A stretch of 64,000 nt of DNA from Microbacterium pygmaeum (GTDB lineage: Bacteria > Actinomycetota > Actinomycetes > Actinomycetales > Microbacteriaceae): the NCBI RefSeq assembly GCF_900100885.1, contig NZ_LT629692.1:868001-932000 (forward strand), given 5' to 3'. Numbering within the stretch: the stretch's first letter is position 1; every line of letters starts with the position of its first letter. Positions 15,779 through 24,905 of the stretch are shown here, piece after piece. The notes beneath the pieces were generated by a model. That model was given only the letters and a program-made list of their open reading frames with translations, made no database searches and had not been told where the DNA came from. A program made the position numbers and the translations under genes.

Positions 15779-18414
15779 AGGCGATCCATCCGCCCGCCGG
15801 CGAGGGTCCGCTCGGCCCAGCGCGACACCCGGGTCCGATCGATCTTGGAGTTGTGGCGGATGTCGGTGGGCAGGCGCGGCACCACGAGCACGGCGGCCAG
15901 CGGCACATCGCAGTGCCCGCGGACCGCGGTGGTCAGCTCGGGAGAGGCGAGGCCAGGCGCGGAGGCGTCTGGGATCGTCTCCACCACGGCGACGGCCTGC
16001 CGGAGGCGGTGCGGACCGACGCCCACGACTGCCGCCCGGCGGACTCCGTCCGCCGCCTCGATCCGCTGCTCGGGCCCGACCGGTGCGAGCGGCCCGTCCG
16101 CGGTCACCAGGACATGCGGCAGTCGCCCTTCGATCCAGAGTCGGCCGTCCGCGTCGAGGTGGCCGACGTCGCCCGTGCGGTGCCAGCGCCCGTCGGGAGT
16201 CCCCTGCACCGAGCCCCGATCGGTCAGCCACAGGCGGTCGTAGGACGCTTTGAGGTGCGGCGCCGAGATCACGACCTCGCCGAGCACGCCCGCGGAATCG
16301 CTTGTGATGCCGGTGGCCAGGCCGTCCGCATCCAGGGCGCTGATCAGCACGCGGTTGGTCCCGATCGGCATCCCGACGCACACGCCGCGATCCGCGGCAG
16401 AGGCCACCGCCCGGATGCCGTCGAGGGTGGTGTCGGTGACCAGGAGGCACTCGGTCATGCCGTACGGGGTGTGGGCGACCGCGTTCGGCATGAGCGCGGC
16501 CGCCGCCGCCAGGAGCGGCTCGCCGACGGGCGCTCCGGTGGAGAGGAACGTGCGGACACCCGCGAGGGCACGGCGGTCCTGCTCGGTCAAGGCGTCCGCG
16601 GTCGCGACCACGTTCAGGATCGCGGCCGGCGAGAGGAAGACGATCTGCGCGTCCGACTCCCGGACGGCGACTGCGACGCTCGTCGCGGTCAGCGTTCGCG
16701 GAGCCGACACGTCCATGTCGGGCGTGGCCGAGCGGGTGCCCAGCGCCGGGCCGAGGAGTGCGAACGGGGCGAAGCCGGTCACCAGCCCCGTGTCAGCCGT
16801 CACGCCGAAGTGGGCGGCGAGCACGTCCCGCAGCGCGGACAGCTGACGGTGCGTGTAGGCGACGCCCTTCGCCGGACCGGTCGAGCCGGAGGTGAACAGG
16901 ATCGCGGCGGGGTCGTCGGGTTCCGGCTCGATCGGGAGCGCCGCAGCGGCGCCCGCGCCGGCGATCGAGGAGAGGTCGGCGGTGACGCCCAGTGCCCGCG
17001 CGGCTGCTCGAGGAAGGCGGGGGACGGAGATGCGGATGCCGGGCCAGCCCAGCGCGCGGGCGGCGGCCAGCCCGGGGAGCTCGCCGATGACCACGTCCGG
17101 CCATGCGCCACGGACGGCGCGGGAGAGCCCGCGCACGCCGAGTCCGGCGTCGGCGACGACGATCACCGCCCCGATGCGCAGGCACGCGTACACCACGGCG
17201 GTCAACGTGGGTCCCGGCGGCACGAGCACCGACACGCGCTGGCCCTTGCGCACCCCGATGGCGGCGAGCCCGGCCGCGAGCCCGCGCACGCGATCATCGA
17301 GCTGCCGCCAGGTGACGCGCCGGGCGGGCGCGCCGCGCGTCGACATGTCGAGCACCGCGACATCCTCGTCGGTGCGCCGGGCATCCAGCGCCGCCCAGAG
17401 CGGGGTGTACCCGCCGGACATCGGGTGTCCGGCGGTCGCCGGTGCGACGATGGGCCGGACTTCGGATGCTGCGATCTCGCCCAGCCAGCTGAGGACCGCA
17501 TCCGCGTACGGCCGGTCCTCGGCGATCAGATGGCCGGCGCCCTCGAACCGGTGCACATCGGCGTGCGGAAGCCGGTCGACGAGGTCATCGAGGTAGCGAT
17601 CACTGAAGATCGGATCCGCGGGTCCCCACAGGAGCAGTGCCGGCACGCGCAGGTCCGCGACGCCGGCGGCGATCCGCTCCAGCGCCTGGAAGCTCGGGTG
17701 CCCGGCATCCACCGGGATGTCGGCGACGAACCCGCCGATCCCGCCGCGTCGCGCGGCGGAGCGATACGGCGCACGGTAGGCGTCCTTCACGTCGCTCCGC
17801 AGCGGCGGGTGGGCCAGGGCCAGCGTGGTCTCCAGGAACGCGGTCGTGCCCACCGTCGAGGCTGCCAGGACGCCCCGCAGACCCGCCACGCGCAGGGGCG
17901 CTGGGATCGGAACGCCTTGCGGATGGTGGACTGCCGTGTTGAGGGCGATCACTCCTGCCAGCAGCTCAGGGTGCTCGACCGCCCAACCGAGCGAGATCAC
18001 TCCGCCCCAGTCGTGGCCGAGCGTGACGACGGGACCCGTCAGCGCGAGTGCGCTGGTGAAGTCGTCGAGGTCGGCGACGCGGCGCGCCAGCGGCCTTGCG
18101 GAACCGGTCCGCGTGGAGAACCCCATGTCGAGTTGATCCACCGCGATCACGCGCCAGGCCGGCGCGCCCGCCTCGGCGGCCCGCAGCGAGGCCGACACGA
18201 CATCGCGCCACAGGTACGACCAGGTCGGGTTGCCGTGCACTGCGAGGATCGTGCCGACGGGGCTCACGCCGAGGCGATCCAGCTCGTCGGCGGTGTCGAG
18301 GAAATGCCATTCGTGGACCGCATCCGACCCGCTCTCGGGAACCCTCCGGGTGCGACTGCAGCGCGCATCGAGACCGGGCAGCTCTGCGAGCGCCCGGATC
18401 ATCGCGTCGGTCAC
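15775..18414 (-). CDS. oleBC: Fused OleB-OleC: alpha/beta hydrolase and AMP-dependent ligase
   Basis: An 879-residue two-domain protein. Residues 1 to about 315 are an alpha/beta hydrolase of the haloalkane-dehalogenase type: HGNPTWSYLWR (60-70), nucleophile D135 in GHDWGG, D267 and H295. Residues from about 335 are an adenylating enzyme with TSGSTGPAKG (508-517) and HRTGDVGHLDADGRLW. OleC turns the beta-hydroxy acid into a beta-lactone and OleB decarboxylates the lactone to a cis-olefin. The OleBC fusion is known in actinobacteria such as Micrococcus luteus. The GTG at 18414 overlaps the oleA stop; an ATG four codons later is possible. Confidence 0.9.
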   Translation of the reverse strand: MTDAMIRALAELPGLDARCSRTRRVPESGSDAVHEWHFLDTADELDRLGVSPVGTILAVHGNPTWSYLWRDVVSASLRAAEAGAPAWRVIAVDQLDMGFSTRTGSARPLARRVADLDDFTSALALTGPVVTLGHDWGGVISLGWAVEHPELLAGVIALNTAVHHPQGVPIPAPLRVAGLRGVLAASTVGTTAFLETTLALAHPPLRSDVKDAYRAPYRSAARRGGIGGFVADIPVDAGHPSFQALERIAAGVADLRVPALLLWGPADPIFSDRYLDDLVDRLPHADVHRFEGAGHLIAEDRPYADAVLSWLGEIAASEVRPIVAPATAGHPMSGGYTPLWAALDARRTDEDVAVLDMSTRGAPARRVTWRQLDDRVRGLAAGLAAIGVRKGQRVSVLVPPGPTLTAVVYACLRIGAVIVVADAGLGVRGLSRAVRGAWPDVVIGELPGLAAARALGWPGIRISVPRLPRAAARALGVTADLSSIAGAGAAAALPIEPEPDDPAAILFTSGSTGPAKGVAYTHRQLSALRDVLAAHFGVTADTGLVTGFAPFALLGPALGTRSATPDMDVSAPRTLTATSVAVAVRESDAQIVFLSPAAILNVVATADALTEQDRRALAGVRTFLSTGAPVGEPLLAAAAALMPNAVAHTPYGMTECLLVTDTTLDGIRAVASAADRGVCVGMPIGTNRVLISALDADGLATGITSDSAGVLGEVVISAPHLKASYDRLWLTDRGSVQGTPDGRWHRTGDVGHLDADGRLWIEGRLPHVLVTADGPLAPVGPEQRIEAADGVRRAAVVGVGPHRLRQAVAVVETIPDASAPGLASPELTTAVRGHCDVPLAAVLVVPRLPTDIRHNSKIDRTRVSRWAERTLAGGRMDRL

Positions 18415-19433
18415 CAGGCGAGCTCCATCATGGCGGTGTTCAGCCCCGACCCGACACCCATCAGCAGCACACGGTCGCCGCGGCGCAGGCCCGCCTGCTC
18501 CCGGTCGAGCGTGATCGGGACCGATGCCGGGCCGATGTTGCCCAGGTGCGGGAACGTGGTGGGCACTGAGGAGCGATCGAGGTCGACCGCCTTGACGATC
18601 GCGTCGGTGTGGATCGAGGAGACCTGGTGCGTGATGTAGCGGTTCATGGACTTCCAGTCCCACTCGCCACTGGCCTCTTTCCACGCCGAGACCACGAGGT
18701 TGAGGCCGCCCTTCAGGAGTGCCTTGGCGTCGGTGAACATGCCGTCGACGCTGCCGACGCACAGGCGATGGAACTCCGTGGCCGCCCGCGTCACGCCGCC
18801 GAGGATGCGGTGTCCCTCGGGGTGGTCGTCCGTGCGGCCGAGGACCGCGGCCGCCGAGCCCGACCCGAGTGTGAGCGAGGCGAATTCGCTCATGAAGCCC
18901 TCGCGGTCGCTGTCCGACCGCAGCAGCCGGTCGATCGTGTTGACCTGGATCTCGTCCGCGTCTTCGCCGGCCACGACCATCGCGTAGCGGATCTGACCGG
19001 ATTCGATCATGGTGGCCGCCAGCGACATCCCGTTGATGAAGCCGAGGCAGGCGTTGGCGATGTCGAAGTTCACGGCCGAGCTGGGCAGGCCCAGCCCGTG
19101 ATGCAGCGCCACGGCAACGGACGGTTCGAGGTTCGTCCGGGTGACCGACGTGTTGATCAGCAGGCCCACCTCCGAGGCCGGGACGCCGGCTTCGGCGAGG
19201 GCTCGCTCGCCCGCCGCGATCGTCGCGGCGTCGGCTGACTCGCCCTCGGCCCAATTGCGCCGTTCCAACACGCCGGCGACACGTCTGAGCAGGCCGGAGC
19301 GCAGCTTCAGGCGGGTCAGCGACGGGGCGAGACGGGACTCGATGTCTTCCGATGTCGTGACACGGCTGGGCAGCACGCTGGCGACGGACAGCAGCGAGAC
19401 ATTGGAAAAACGGGCGACGGCGTTACCTGGCAC
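18411..19433 (-). CDS. oleA: Thiolase-superfamily condensing enzyme OleA
   Basis: A 340-residue FabH-like enzyme that joins two fatty acyl-CoA molecules head to head, the first step of long-chain olefin synthesis. The nucleophile is C129 in NACLGF, with E103 in TNLEPS matching the base glutamate typical of OleA. The histidine is in YITHQVSS and the asparagine in GNIGPAS near the C-terminus. The first gene of the operon, it begins with GTG at 19433, six bases after GGAGG. That ribosome site is the right arm of a perfect hairpin. oleA overlaps oleBC by four bases. Confidence 0.9.
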   Translation of the reverse strand: MPGNAVARFSNVSLLSVASVLPSRVTTSEDIESRLAPSLTRLKLRSGLLRRVAGVLERRNWAEGESADAATIAAGERALAEAGVPASEVGLLINTSVTRTNLEPSVAVALHHGLGLPSSAVNFDIANACLGFINGMSLAATMIESGQIRYAMVVAGEDADEIQVNTIDRLLRSDSDREGFMSEFASLTLGSGSAAAVLGRTDDHPEGHRILGGVTRAATEFHRLCVGSVDGMFTDAKALLKGGLNLVVSAWKEASGEWDWKSMNRYITHQVSSIHTDAIVKAVDLDRSSVPTTFPHLGNIGPASVPITLDREQAGLRRGDRVLLMGVGSGLNTAMMELAW

Positions 19434-19437
19434 GGGG

Positions 19438-19455
19438 GACCTCCATTAGGAGGTC
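19438..19455 (-). promoter_or_regulatory. Hairpin covering the oleA Shine-Dalgarno
   Basis: In the minus-strand transcript GACCTCC, loop TAAT and GGAGGTC form a perfect 7-bp hairpin just before the GTG start of oleA. The right arm contains the whole GGAGG ribosome site, so the folded form should block initiation. No ligand-binding aptamer is evident upstream; an operator role in DNA is the alternative. Confidence 0.6.
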
Positions 19456-19617
19456 GATACTTCCTCCCTATCGGTTGTACATCACCAAGCCTGTGCAAAT
19501 GCGGGGTTGCGCCGTTTCCGCTGACCTGCATTTCGGATGTCGCGACCGACGGAGCCCGTGCGCGGTCACGGTCCTAGGGTGGATGAGTGCGTCCCGCACG
19601 CCCCTGGAAGGAACGCG

Positions 19618-20547
19618 ATGAAGACGATCTCCCTCGGTGGAACGCCGGTCCCCAATGTCGTGCTGGGCCTGATGCGCATCGCCGACAAGAGCGATGACGA
19701 GATCCGCACGCTGGTGCGGACCGCGCGGGATTCCGGGATCGACTTCTTCGATCACGCCGACGTCTACGGCGGCGCGCTGCATGTCTGCGAGTCCCGGTTC
19801 GCCGAGGCGCTGCAGCTGAGCGCCTCGGAACGCGGCGGGATCACGATCCAGACCAAGGCCGGCATCGTCGGCGACGGACCCTACTTCGATTTCTCCTACG
19901 AGCACCTGATCGAATCCGTCGAGGGGTCCCTCCGCGCACTGCGGACCGACTACATCGACATCCTGCTGCTGCACCGCCCGGACGCCCTCGTCGAGCCCGC
20001 GGAGGTGGCGCGCGCATTCGACGAGCTCGAGGCATCCGGGAAGGTACGCGCCTTCGGCGTCTCCAATCACACGCCGCGGCAGATCGATCTCCTGGGGACC
20101 GCGGTGAGCCAGCCCCTCGTGGCCAACCAGCTGCAGCTGTCCATCACGCATGCGCCGATCATCGCCCAGGGCGTCGCGGGCAACATGGCCGGTCTGGAGC
20201 AATCGCTCACGATCGACGGTGGCGGCATCCTGGATTACTGCCGCATCCACGGGATCACCGTTCAGGCGTGGTCGCCGTTCCAGTCCGGCTTCTTCACCGG
20301 CACCTTCCTCGGCTCGGCGGAGCACCCGGAGCTGAACGAGGTGATCGACCGGTTGGCCGAGAAGTACGACGTGCCGCCGATCGCCATCGCGACCGCCTGG
20401 ATCACCCGGCACCCCGCCGACATGCAGGTGGTTCTGGGCACCACCACGCCGGAACGCGTCGCCGGTGCCGCACTCGGATCCGACATCCCCCTCACCCGTC
20501 CCGAGTGGTATGAGCTGTTCCGCACCGCCGGCTACCGCGTGCCCTGA
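19618..20547 (+). CDS. Aldo/keto reductase
   Basis: A 309-residue TIM-barrel oxidoreductase. The tetrad is D45 and Y50 in FDHADVYGG, K80 in IQTKAG and H119 in LLLHRPDAL. The sequence resembles the YdhF-like oxidoreductases, which reduce carbonyls with NADPH; the substrate is unknown. The ATG at 19618 follows GGAAGGA. It is transcribed away from oleA, and a second, unrelated aldo/keto reductase begins 37 bp downstream, probably in the same transcript. Confidence 0.88.
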   Translation: MKTISLGGTPVPNVVLGLMRIADKSDDEIRTLVRTARDSGIDFFDHADVYGGALHVCESRFAEALQLSASERGGITIQTKAGIVGDGPYFDFSYEHLIESVEGSLRALRTDYIDILLLHRPDALVEPAEVARAFDELEASGKVRAFGVSNHTPRQIDLLGTAVSQPLVANQLQLSITHAPIIAQGVAGNMAGLEQSLTIDGGGILDYCRIHGITVQAWSPFQSGFFTGTFLGSAEHPELNEVIDRLAEKYDVPPIAIATAWITRHPADMQVVLGTTTPERVAGAALGSDIPLTRPEWYELFRTAGYRVP

Positions 20548-20584
20548 CCGGCCCGCCCGACGCTTCCCCAACCGAAGGAGAACC

Positions 20585-21598
20585 ATGGTCAACTATCGCT
20601 ACCTCGGCAACAGCGGTCTCAAAGTCTCGGAGATCACCTACGGGAACTGGGTGACCCACGGCTCGCAGGTCGATGATTCGGCCGCCATCGCGACGGTGCA
20701 CGCGGCACTGGACGCCGGGATCACGACATTCGACACCGCCGACACGTACGCCAACACGGCCGCCGAGACGGTCCTCGGGAAGGCGATCGCCGGTCAGCGC
20801 CGCGAGTCGCTGGAGATCTTCACCAAGGTGTACTGGCCGACCGGGCCGAAGGGGCCAAACGACGGGGGTCTCAGCCGCAAGCACATCCTCGAGGCCATCG
20901 ACGGCTCGCTCCAGCGCCTCGGCACCGACCACGTCGATCTGTACCAGGCGCACCGGTACGACTACGAGACCCCGATCGAGGAGACGTTCCAGGCGTTCGC
21001 CGACGTCGTGCGCTCCGGCAAGGCGCTGTACATCGGCGTCTCGGAATGGACCGCAGAGCAGCTGCGCGAAGGCGCAGCACTCGCGAAGGAGCTGAAGATC
21101 CAGCTCATCTCGAACCAGCCGCAGTACTCGCTCCTGTGGCGCGTCATCGAGGAGAAGGTCGTCCCCGCCTCGGAGGAGCTCGGCATCTCGCAGATCGTCT
21201 GGTCGCCGATGGCCCAGGGCGTGCTGAGCGGCAAATACCTGCCGGGCCAGCCGGCTCCGGAGGGCTCGCGGGCCACCGACGAGAAGAGCGGCGCGAACTT
21301 CATCAAGCGGTTCATGGACGACGACGTGCTCACGGCGGTCCAGCGTCTGAAGCCGGTCGCAGAACAGGCCGGGCTCACGATGCCGCAGCTCGCGATCGCG
21401 TGGGTGCTGCAGAACCCGAACGTCGCAGCGGCTCTGGTGGGCGCATCGCGTCCCGAGCAGATCGCCTCGAACGTCGCAGCCTCCGGCGTCACGCTGGATG
21501 CGGACACGATGGCCGCGATCGATGCCGCGGTCGGCGGCGTCGCGGTGACCGACGGCGCAGAGACATACTCGGTCTCGCCGAAGACGCGCCCCTGGTGA
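20585..21598 (+). CDS. Aldo/keto reductase, potassium-channel beta-subunit-like
   Basis: A 337-residue aldo/keto reductase with D50 and Y55 in FDTADTYANT, K81 in FTKVYW and H123 in YQAHRYD. YRYLGNSGLKVSEITYGNW and the MAQGVLSGKYLPGQ segment place it near the Kv-beta/YghZ branch, which binds NADPH and reduces aldehydes. It follows AAGGAGAACC, an excellent ribosome site. It shares only the fold with the gene upstream, so this is not a tandem duplication. A NUDIX gene follows after 13 bp. Confidence 0.88.
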   Translation: MVNYRYLGNSGLKVSEITYGNWVTHGSQVDDSAAIATVHAALDAGITTFDTADTYANTAAETVLGKAIAGQRRESLEIFTKVYWPTGPKGPNDGGLSRKHILEAIDGSLQRLGTDHVDLYQAHRYDYETPIEETFQAFADVVRSGKALYIGVSEWTAEQLREGAALAKELKIQLISNQPQYSLLWRVIEEKVVPASEELGISQIVWSPMAQGVLSGKYLPGQPAPEGSRATDEKSGANFIKRFMDDDVLTAVQRLKPVAEQAGLTMPQLAIAWVLQNPNVAAALVGASRPEQIASNVAASGVTLDADTMAAIDAAVGGVAVTDGAETYSVSPKTRPW

Positions 21599-21611
21599 TC
21601 GGGCCCGCTCC

Positions 21612-22097
21612 ATGGCGGTGACCAGCGCCGGGATCCTCCTCTACCGGCTGGCGGAGGAGGGTCCCGAGGTGCTCATCGCCCACATGGGCGGTCCGTTCTG
21701 GGCATCGAAGGATGCCGGGGCATGGTCGATCCCGAAGGGCGAGTACGACCCCGAGTCCGAATCAGCGCTGGATGCCGCGCATCGGGAGTTCGAGGAGGAG
21801 CTCGGTGTCCCGGCGCCGCGCGACGAGACGCCGTACGCGGAGCTCGGCACCTTCGCGTACTCGTCCGGCAAGCGGGTGACCGTCTTCGTCGCCGATGGCG
21901 GCGGCTTCGAGGCATCCGACCTCGTCTTCGGCACGTTCGAGGTGGAGTGGCCGCCCCGATCCGGCCGGATGCAGTCCTTCCCCGAGGTCGACCGGGCCGA
22001 ATGGGTGGCGCTGAGTCGGGCGCAGGAGCTGCTCGTGAAAGGTCAGCGACCCGCCGTCGACGCGCTGGCAACGCACTTGGCGGCCGCGGGCGGGTGA
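21612..22097 (+). CDS. NUDIX hydrolase
   Basis: A 161-residue pyrophosphohydrolase. The NUDIX box spans about 43-66 (PKGEYDP... then AAHREFEEELGV), with the metal-binding glutamates E59, E62 and E63. The leading glycine sits one position earlier than in the strict pattern, as in the PKGE-type subfamily that often cleaves nucleoside diphosphate derivatives. The substrate cannot be predicted. The start lies 13 bp after the aldo/keto reductase, so it is likely the end of a three-gene operon. Confidence 0.88.
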   Translation: MAVTSAGILLYRLAEEGPEVLIAHMGGPFWASKDAGAWSIPKGEYDPESESALDAAHREFEEELGVPAPRDETPYAELGTFAYSSGKRVTVFVADGGGFEASDLVFGTFEVEWPPRSGRMQSFPEVDRAEWVALSRAQELLVKGQRPAVDALATHLAAAGG

Positions 22098-22098
22098 T

Positions 22099-22120
22099 CG
22101 ATGGGCAATTGTCCCCATCG
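22099..22120 (+). terminator. Possible terminator hairpin after the NUDIX gene
   Basis: CGATGGG (22099-22105) pairs with CCCATCG (22114-22120) around an 8-nt loop, one base after the stop codon. A short T-run (TTTTC) comes only at 22136-22140. TATGCT at 22142-22147 could be the -10 of the next operon. Confidence 0.4.
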
Positions 22121-22176
22121 TGCCCGACAAAGGCGTTTTCGTATGCTGGTCTCCGACGACACGGGAAGGCAGTCGC

Positions 22177-22479
22177 ATGACGGATGGCGTGGAGATCCCC
22201 CTCGAATCGATGAGGGCCCTCAGCGACGCGCTCCGCGACATCATCGCCGAGTTCGAGACCGCCGGCTCGCGCACCGGATCCCTCGTGGCAGCCATCGGCA
22301 GCCCGCAGGACGACAGCCGCCTCGCCCGCGCCGCCGAGGACTTCGAGTCGGAGTGGAATGACAAGCGCGAGACCCAGCGTCGCAACCTCGAGGAGATGAA
22401 GAAGCGCCTCGACGACGCGCACGAGGGGTGGACCGAGGCCGACCTCGAACTCGCGGCGAGCATGGAGGCGTCCCAGTGA
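22177..22479 (+). CDS. Small helical WXG100/ESX-like protein
   Basis: A 100-residue protein that is predicted to be two helices around a short turn. The segment DDSRLARAAEDFESEWNDKR... then LEEMKKRLDDAHEGWTEADLELA resembles the second half of ESX-type secreted partners (RLAxAxxDFxxxW, then a long helix ending near xxD). Such proteins pair with, or precede, larger type VII secretion cargo. No canonical WXG turn is seen, so the family link is inference. The ATG at 22177 follows GGGAAGG. It overlaps the next gene by four bases. Confidence 0.6.
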   Translation: MTDGVEIPLESMRALSDALRDIIAEFETAGSRTGSLVAAIGSPQDDSRLARAAEDFESEWNDKRETQRRNLEEMKKRLDDAHEGWTEADLELAASMEASQ

Positions 22480-23705
22480 CGGAGAACTCGTACGTCTACT
22501 CGCGAGAGGACATGCCACGCACCGACGGTGGCCGTCGCGTCCGCCACATCGACGGGGACCCCGGGGTCATCACCACCGAAGCCGGCGAGATCGAGTCGCT
22601 CGGCGAGAAGATGGCCCGCGCCGCCGCGACCCTCCAGCTCTTCGCCGACGGCACCGTCGGAAAGGGCGCGTCCTTCGACGCCATCCGCGAGCAGGCCAAG
22701 GAGGTCTACGAGGACCTCGATGTCGCCTCGCGCCGCTACCGCCCGAGCGGCGCGGCGCTGGGTCGCTACGCGACCGCCCTCAGCGCGGTGCAATCCTCCA
22801 CCGACTGGCGGGTGGACGGCGCCCACCGCACCTGGCCCGACGTGCGCGACGCCTCCTGGGCGCTGAGCTCCGCGGAGGGCGATCAGCGGGAGTTCGACCG
22901 CAACGAGGACCACGACATCGAGCAGACCGGCACCCGGCCCTCCACCGCCGGTGAGCAGGGCGCGTTCGACTCGGCCGTGGAGACCTGGGAGATGTACTGG
23001 AGCGGGTACGACGCTCCGGTGGAGACCTGGGAGGCGGCGTACGAGACCGCCTGCTCGAGCCTCGAGCGCACCAACGCGAACGGCGTCAGCGATGGCTTCT
23101 GGGACAACGCGATGCCGTTCGTCGAGGTCATGCTCGAGATCCTGTTCTACGTGGGCATCGCTCTGCTGATCGTCGCGTTCTTCGTGACCGGTCCGCTGGC
23201 ACTCCTGGCCGCCGTGCTCGCAGCCGTCGTCGGGGTCCTCTCGCTGCTCGGCGAGATCGCGAAGCTGAACGCGGGGCGCGGGGACTGGCAGAGCGTCGCC
23301 CTCGCCGCCGTGGGGATCATCCCGTTCGGCAAGCTCGCGAAGCTCGGCAGGCTCGCCGACTTCGCCGACGTGGGGGCGAGATTCCCCCGGCTCTCCGGCG
23401 CGCTGCGGCTCGGCGGCGACGAGTTCCTGCAGTACGGCCGGGCGCTGGACGACTTCGTCGGCGCGAGGATTCCGGGCCTGTTCGACGTCGGCGGTCCGCA
23501 CGGACTGAACTCGCAGAACCTGATGCGGATGCTGCATACGCCCGCGTTCCTCGCGGACGGCAACTCCGTCATCACCAGCGTCGCTCAAGGCTGGCGCAAC
23601 CTCGCGGGCAACCCGGCGAATGCGCTCGAGGCCGTCGGCGGATCCATCGACGCCTACTTCCAGGTCATGGACAGTCTCGTGGGCGCCGGCGATCGGCTGA
23701 GCTGA
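22476..23705 (+). CDS. Putative type VII secretion cargo protein with central membrane hairpin
   Basis: A 409-residue protein. The N-terminal 210 residues are predicted mostly helical, with VITTEAGEIESLGEKMARAAATLQ and repeated W-containing helices, resembling the N-terminal domain of actinobacterial T7SS-secreted proteins. A strongly hydrophobic hairpin follows at about 218-265 (VEVMLEILFYVGIALLIVAFF...), then a GIIPFGKLAKLGRLADF segment typical of the bridge before variable toxin domains. The last 110 residues match no domain I recognise. The GTG start overlaps the small upstream gene (GTGA). Toxin activity is speculation. Confidence 0.6.
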   Translation: MTENSYVYSREDMPRTDGGRRVRHIDGDPGVITTEAGEIESLGEKMARAAATLQLFADGTVGKGASFDAIREQAKEVYEDLDVASRRYRPSGAALGRYATALSAVQSSTDWRVDGAHRTWPDVRDASWALSSAEGDQREFDRNEDHDIEQTGTRPSTAGEQGAFDSAVETWEMYWSGYDAPVETWEAAYETACSSLERTNANGVSDGFWDNAMPFVEVMLEILFYVGIALLIVAFFVTGPLALLAAVLAAVVGVLSLLGEIAKLNAGRGDWQSVALAAVGIIPFGKLAKLGRLADFADVGARFPRLSGALRLGGDEFLQYGRALDDFVGARIPGLFDVGGPHGLNSQNLMRMLHTPAFLADGNSVITSVAQGWRNLAGNPANALEAVGGSIDAYFQVMDSLVGAGDRLS

Positions 23706-23746
23706 CCCGACGTTAGGCTGGATGCACCGTACGAGAGGGCTGGTCG

Positions 23747-24358
23747 ATGTCGTTGCGCGCCGAATTGATCGGAGCCACGGAGACGGATCCGGCATTCGCC
23801 GTTCTGCTTCCCGATGGCTGGGAGGGCGATGATGCCGGCTTCGGTGAGATGGACGCACGCCTCGATGCCGCGCTGGCGCAGCTGCCCATCGCCTCGCGCG
23901 GCGCTGCACGCGCGCGGATGCGCGACATCCTCGCGACCGCACGGACCGAGGCTGCTCGCGCTGACGTGATCCGCGTGTTCACACCGTCTCGGTCAACGGG
24001 TGAGGAGCCGCCGCCGGTGACCCTCGTGGCCTCATGGGTCACCGCGCCGGCCGGAGCGACCGTCGCCGCGATGGGTGCCGATCTGATCCGCCGTCGGGAT
24101 GCCCGGCCGCTGGACCCCGGGCAGACGATCATCACGTGGTCGACCGACTCGAGCTCGGAGAGCGACGGCACCGTCGTCGACGTCGCCGGTTCCGGGTATC
24201 TGCTGCGGGTCCCCGGCAGCACCCGCAAGGCGCTGGTGTTCCGCTCGACGATGCTTCGGGCGGTCGGTGAGACCACCATCGCCGACGAGGGGATCGCCGC
24301 GATGTCGCTGCTGTGCGATGCCATCGTGGCCAGCGTCCGGTGGCGGCACGATGCCTGA
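23747..24358 (+). CDS. Hypothetical protein in the T7SS-like operon
   Basis: A 203-residue soluble protein without a recognised domain. It reads as mixed alpha/beta: a helical N-terminal third with GEMDARLDAALAQLPIASRGAARARMRDIL, then strands such as VTLVASWVTAP and TIITWSTDSSS. It has no signal peptide or membrane helix. TAGGCT at 23714-23719 may be a promoter, and GAGAGGGC lies before the ATG. It overlaps the following gene by eight bases. By position it may be a chaperone or partner of the cargo protein; nothing in the sequence proves this. Confidence 0.6.
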   Translation: MSLRAELIGATETDPAFAVLLPDGWEGDDAGFGEMDARLDAALAQLPIASRGAARARMRDILATARTEAARADVIRVFTPSRSTGEEPPPVTLVASWVTAPAGATVAAMGADLIRRRDARPLDPGQTIITWSTDSSSESDGTVVDVAGSGYLLRVPGSTRKALVFRSTMLRAVGETTIADEGIAAMSLLCDAIVASVRWRHDA

Positions 24359-24905
24359 TCTCGTGCTGAACGCCGATCCGGAGATCTGGAGCCTCGTCCC
24401 CGGCTGGCAGCAGGCGCTCGCGTGGCGCGAGCAGCGAACGGCCACGACGGAGGCGGAGCGGCGAGCCGACGTCTTCGAGGCGGCCACCCTCGCATTGCGG
24501 ACCCGTGCGGAAGTGGACGCCACGCACGTGCTGTTCCTCGACGCCGTCGGGCACCGGCTGCTCGGAGCGCTTGCGGTGTTCGCCTACGACGACGTCCCGG
24601 CGGCGTCGAGCCGGACCCAGGCTGAGGAGATCGCCCGAGCCATGGTGCCTTCGGCGTGGGAGGTGCACAGCATCGTGGCCGACCTCGGCGGAGGACCCGG
24701 GTGGCGTGTCACGGTGATCGATGCCCCGCTGACGGACGACGGAGCGCAGGTCGCGCTCGTCGAGGCCGTCTGGACCGTGTACGTGCTCGAGGTGGCCGGA
24801 AGGCTCGTCGTCGCTCTCCTGTCCGCGATGTCGCCGCCCAACGCCGCACTGGCGCAGGTGCACGCGGAACGCGTCCTCGTCACGATGAACGTGGTCCAGG
24901 AATGA
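24351..24905 (+). CDS. Hypothetical protein in the T7SS-like operon
   Basis: A 184-residue soluble protein, unrecognised. It begins MPDLVLNADPEIWSLVPGW and shows alternating strands and helices (VLFLDAVGHRLLGALAVFAYDD; WRVTVIDAPLTDDG; AVWTVYVLEVAGRLVVALLSAM). The pattern of a mid-length alpha/beta protein with no catalytic motif is like that of its upstream neighbour. Tight packing (overlaps at both ends) indicates co-translation with it and with the downstream membrane protein. Confidence 0.6.
   Translation: MPDLVLNADPEIWSLVPGWQQALAWREQRTATTEAERRADVFEAATLALRTRAEVDATHVLFLDAVGHRLLGALAVFAYDDVPAASSRTQAEEIARAMVPSAWEVHSIVADLGGGPGWRVTVIDAPLTDDGAQVALVEAVWTVYVLEVAGRLVVALLSAMSPPNAALAQVHAERVLVTMNVVQE

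Noticed and set aside
15853..18639. A 928-residue open frame opposite oleBC
   Set aside because: Antisense of a recognised two-domain enzyme with all catalytic motifs; the frame has no domain and a skewed composition.
20492..21613. Minus-strand frame opposite the second aldo/keto reductase
   Set aside because: The plus-strand protein has a full catalytic tetrad; the antisense frame has no recognisable fold.
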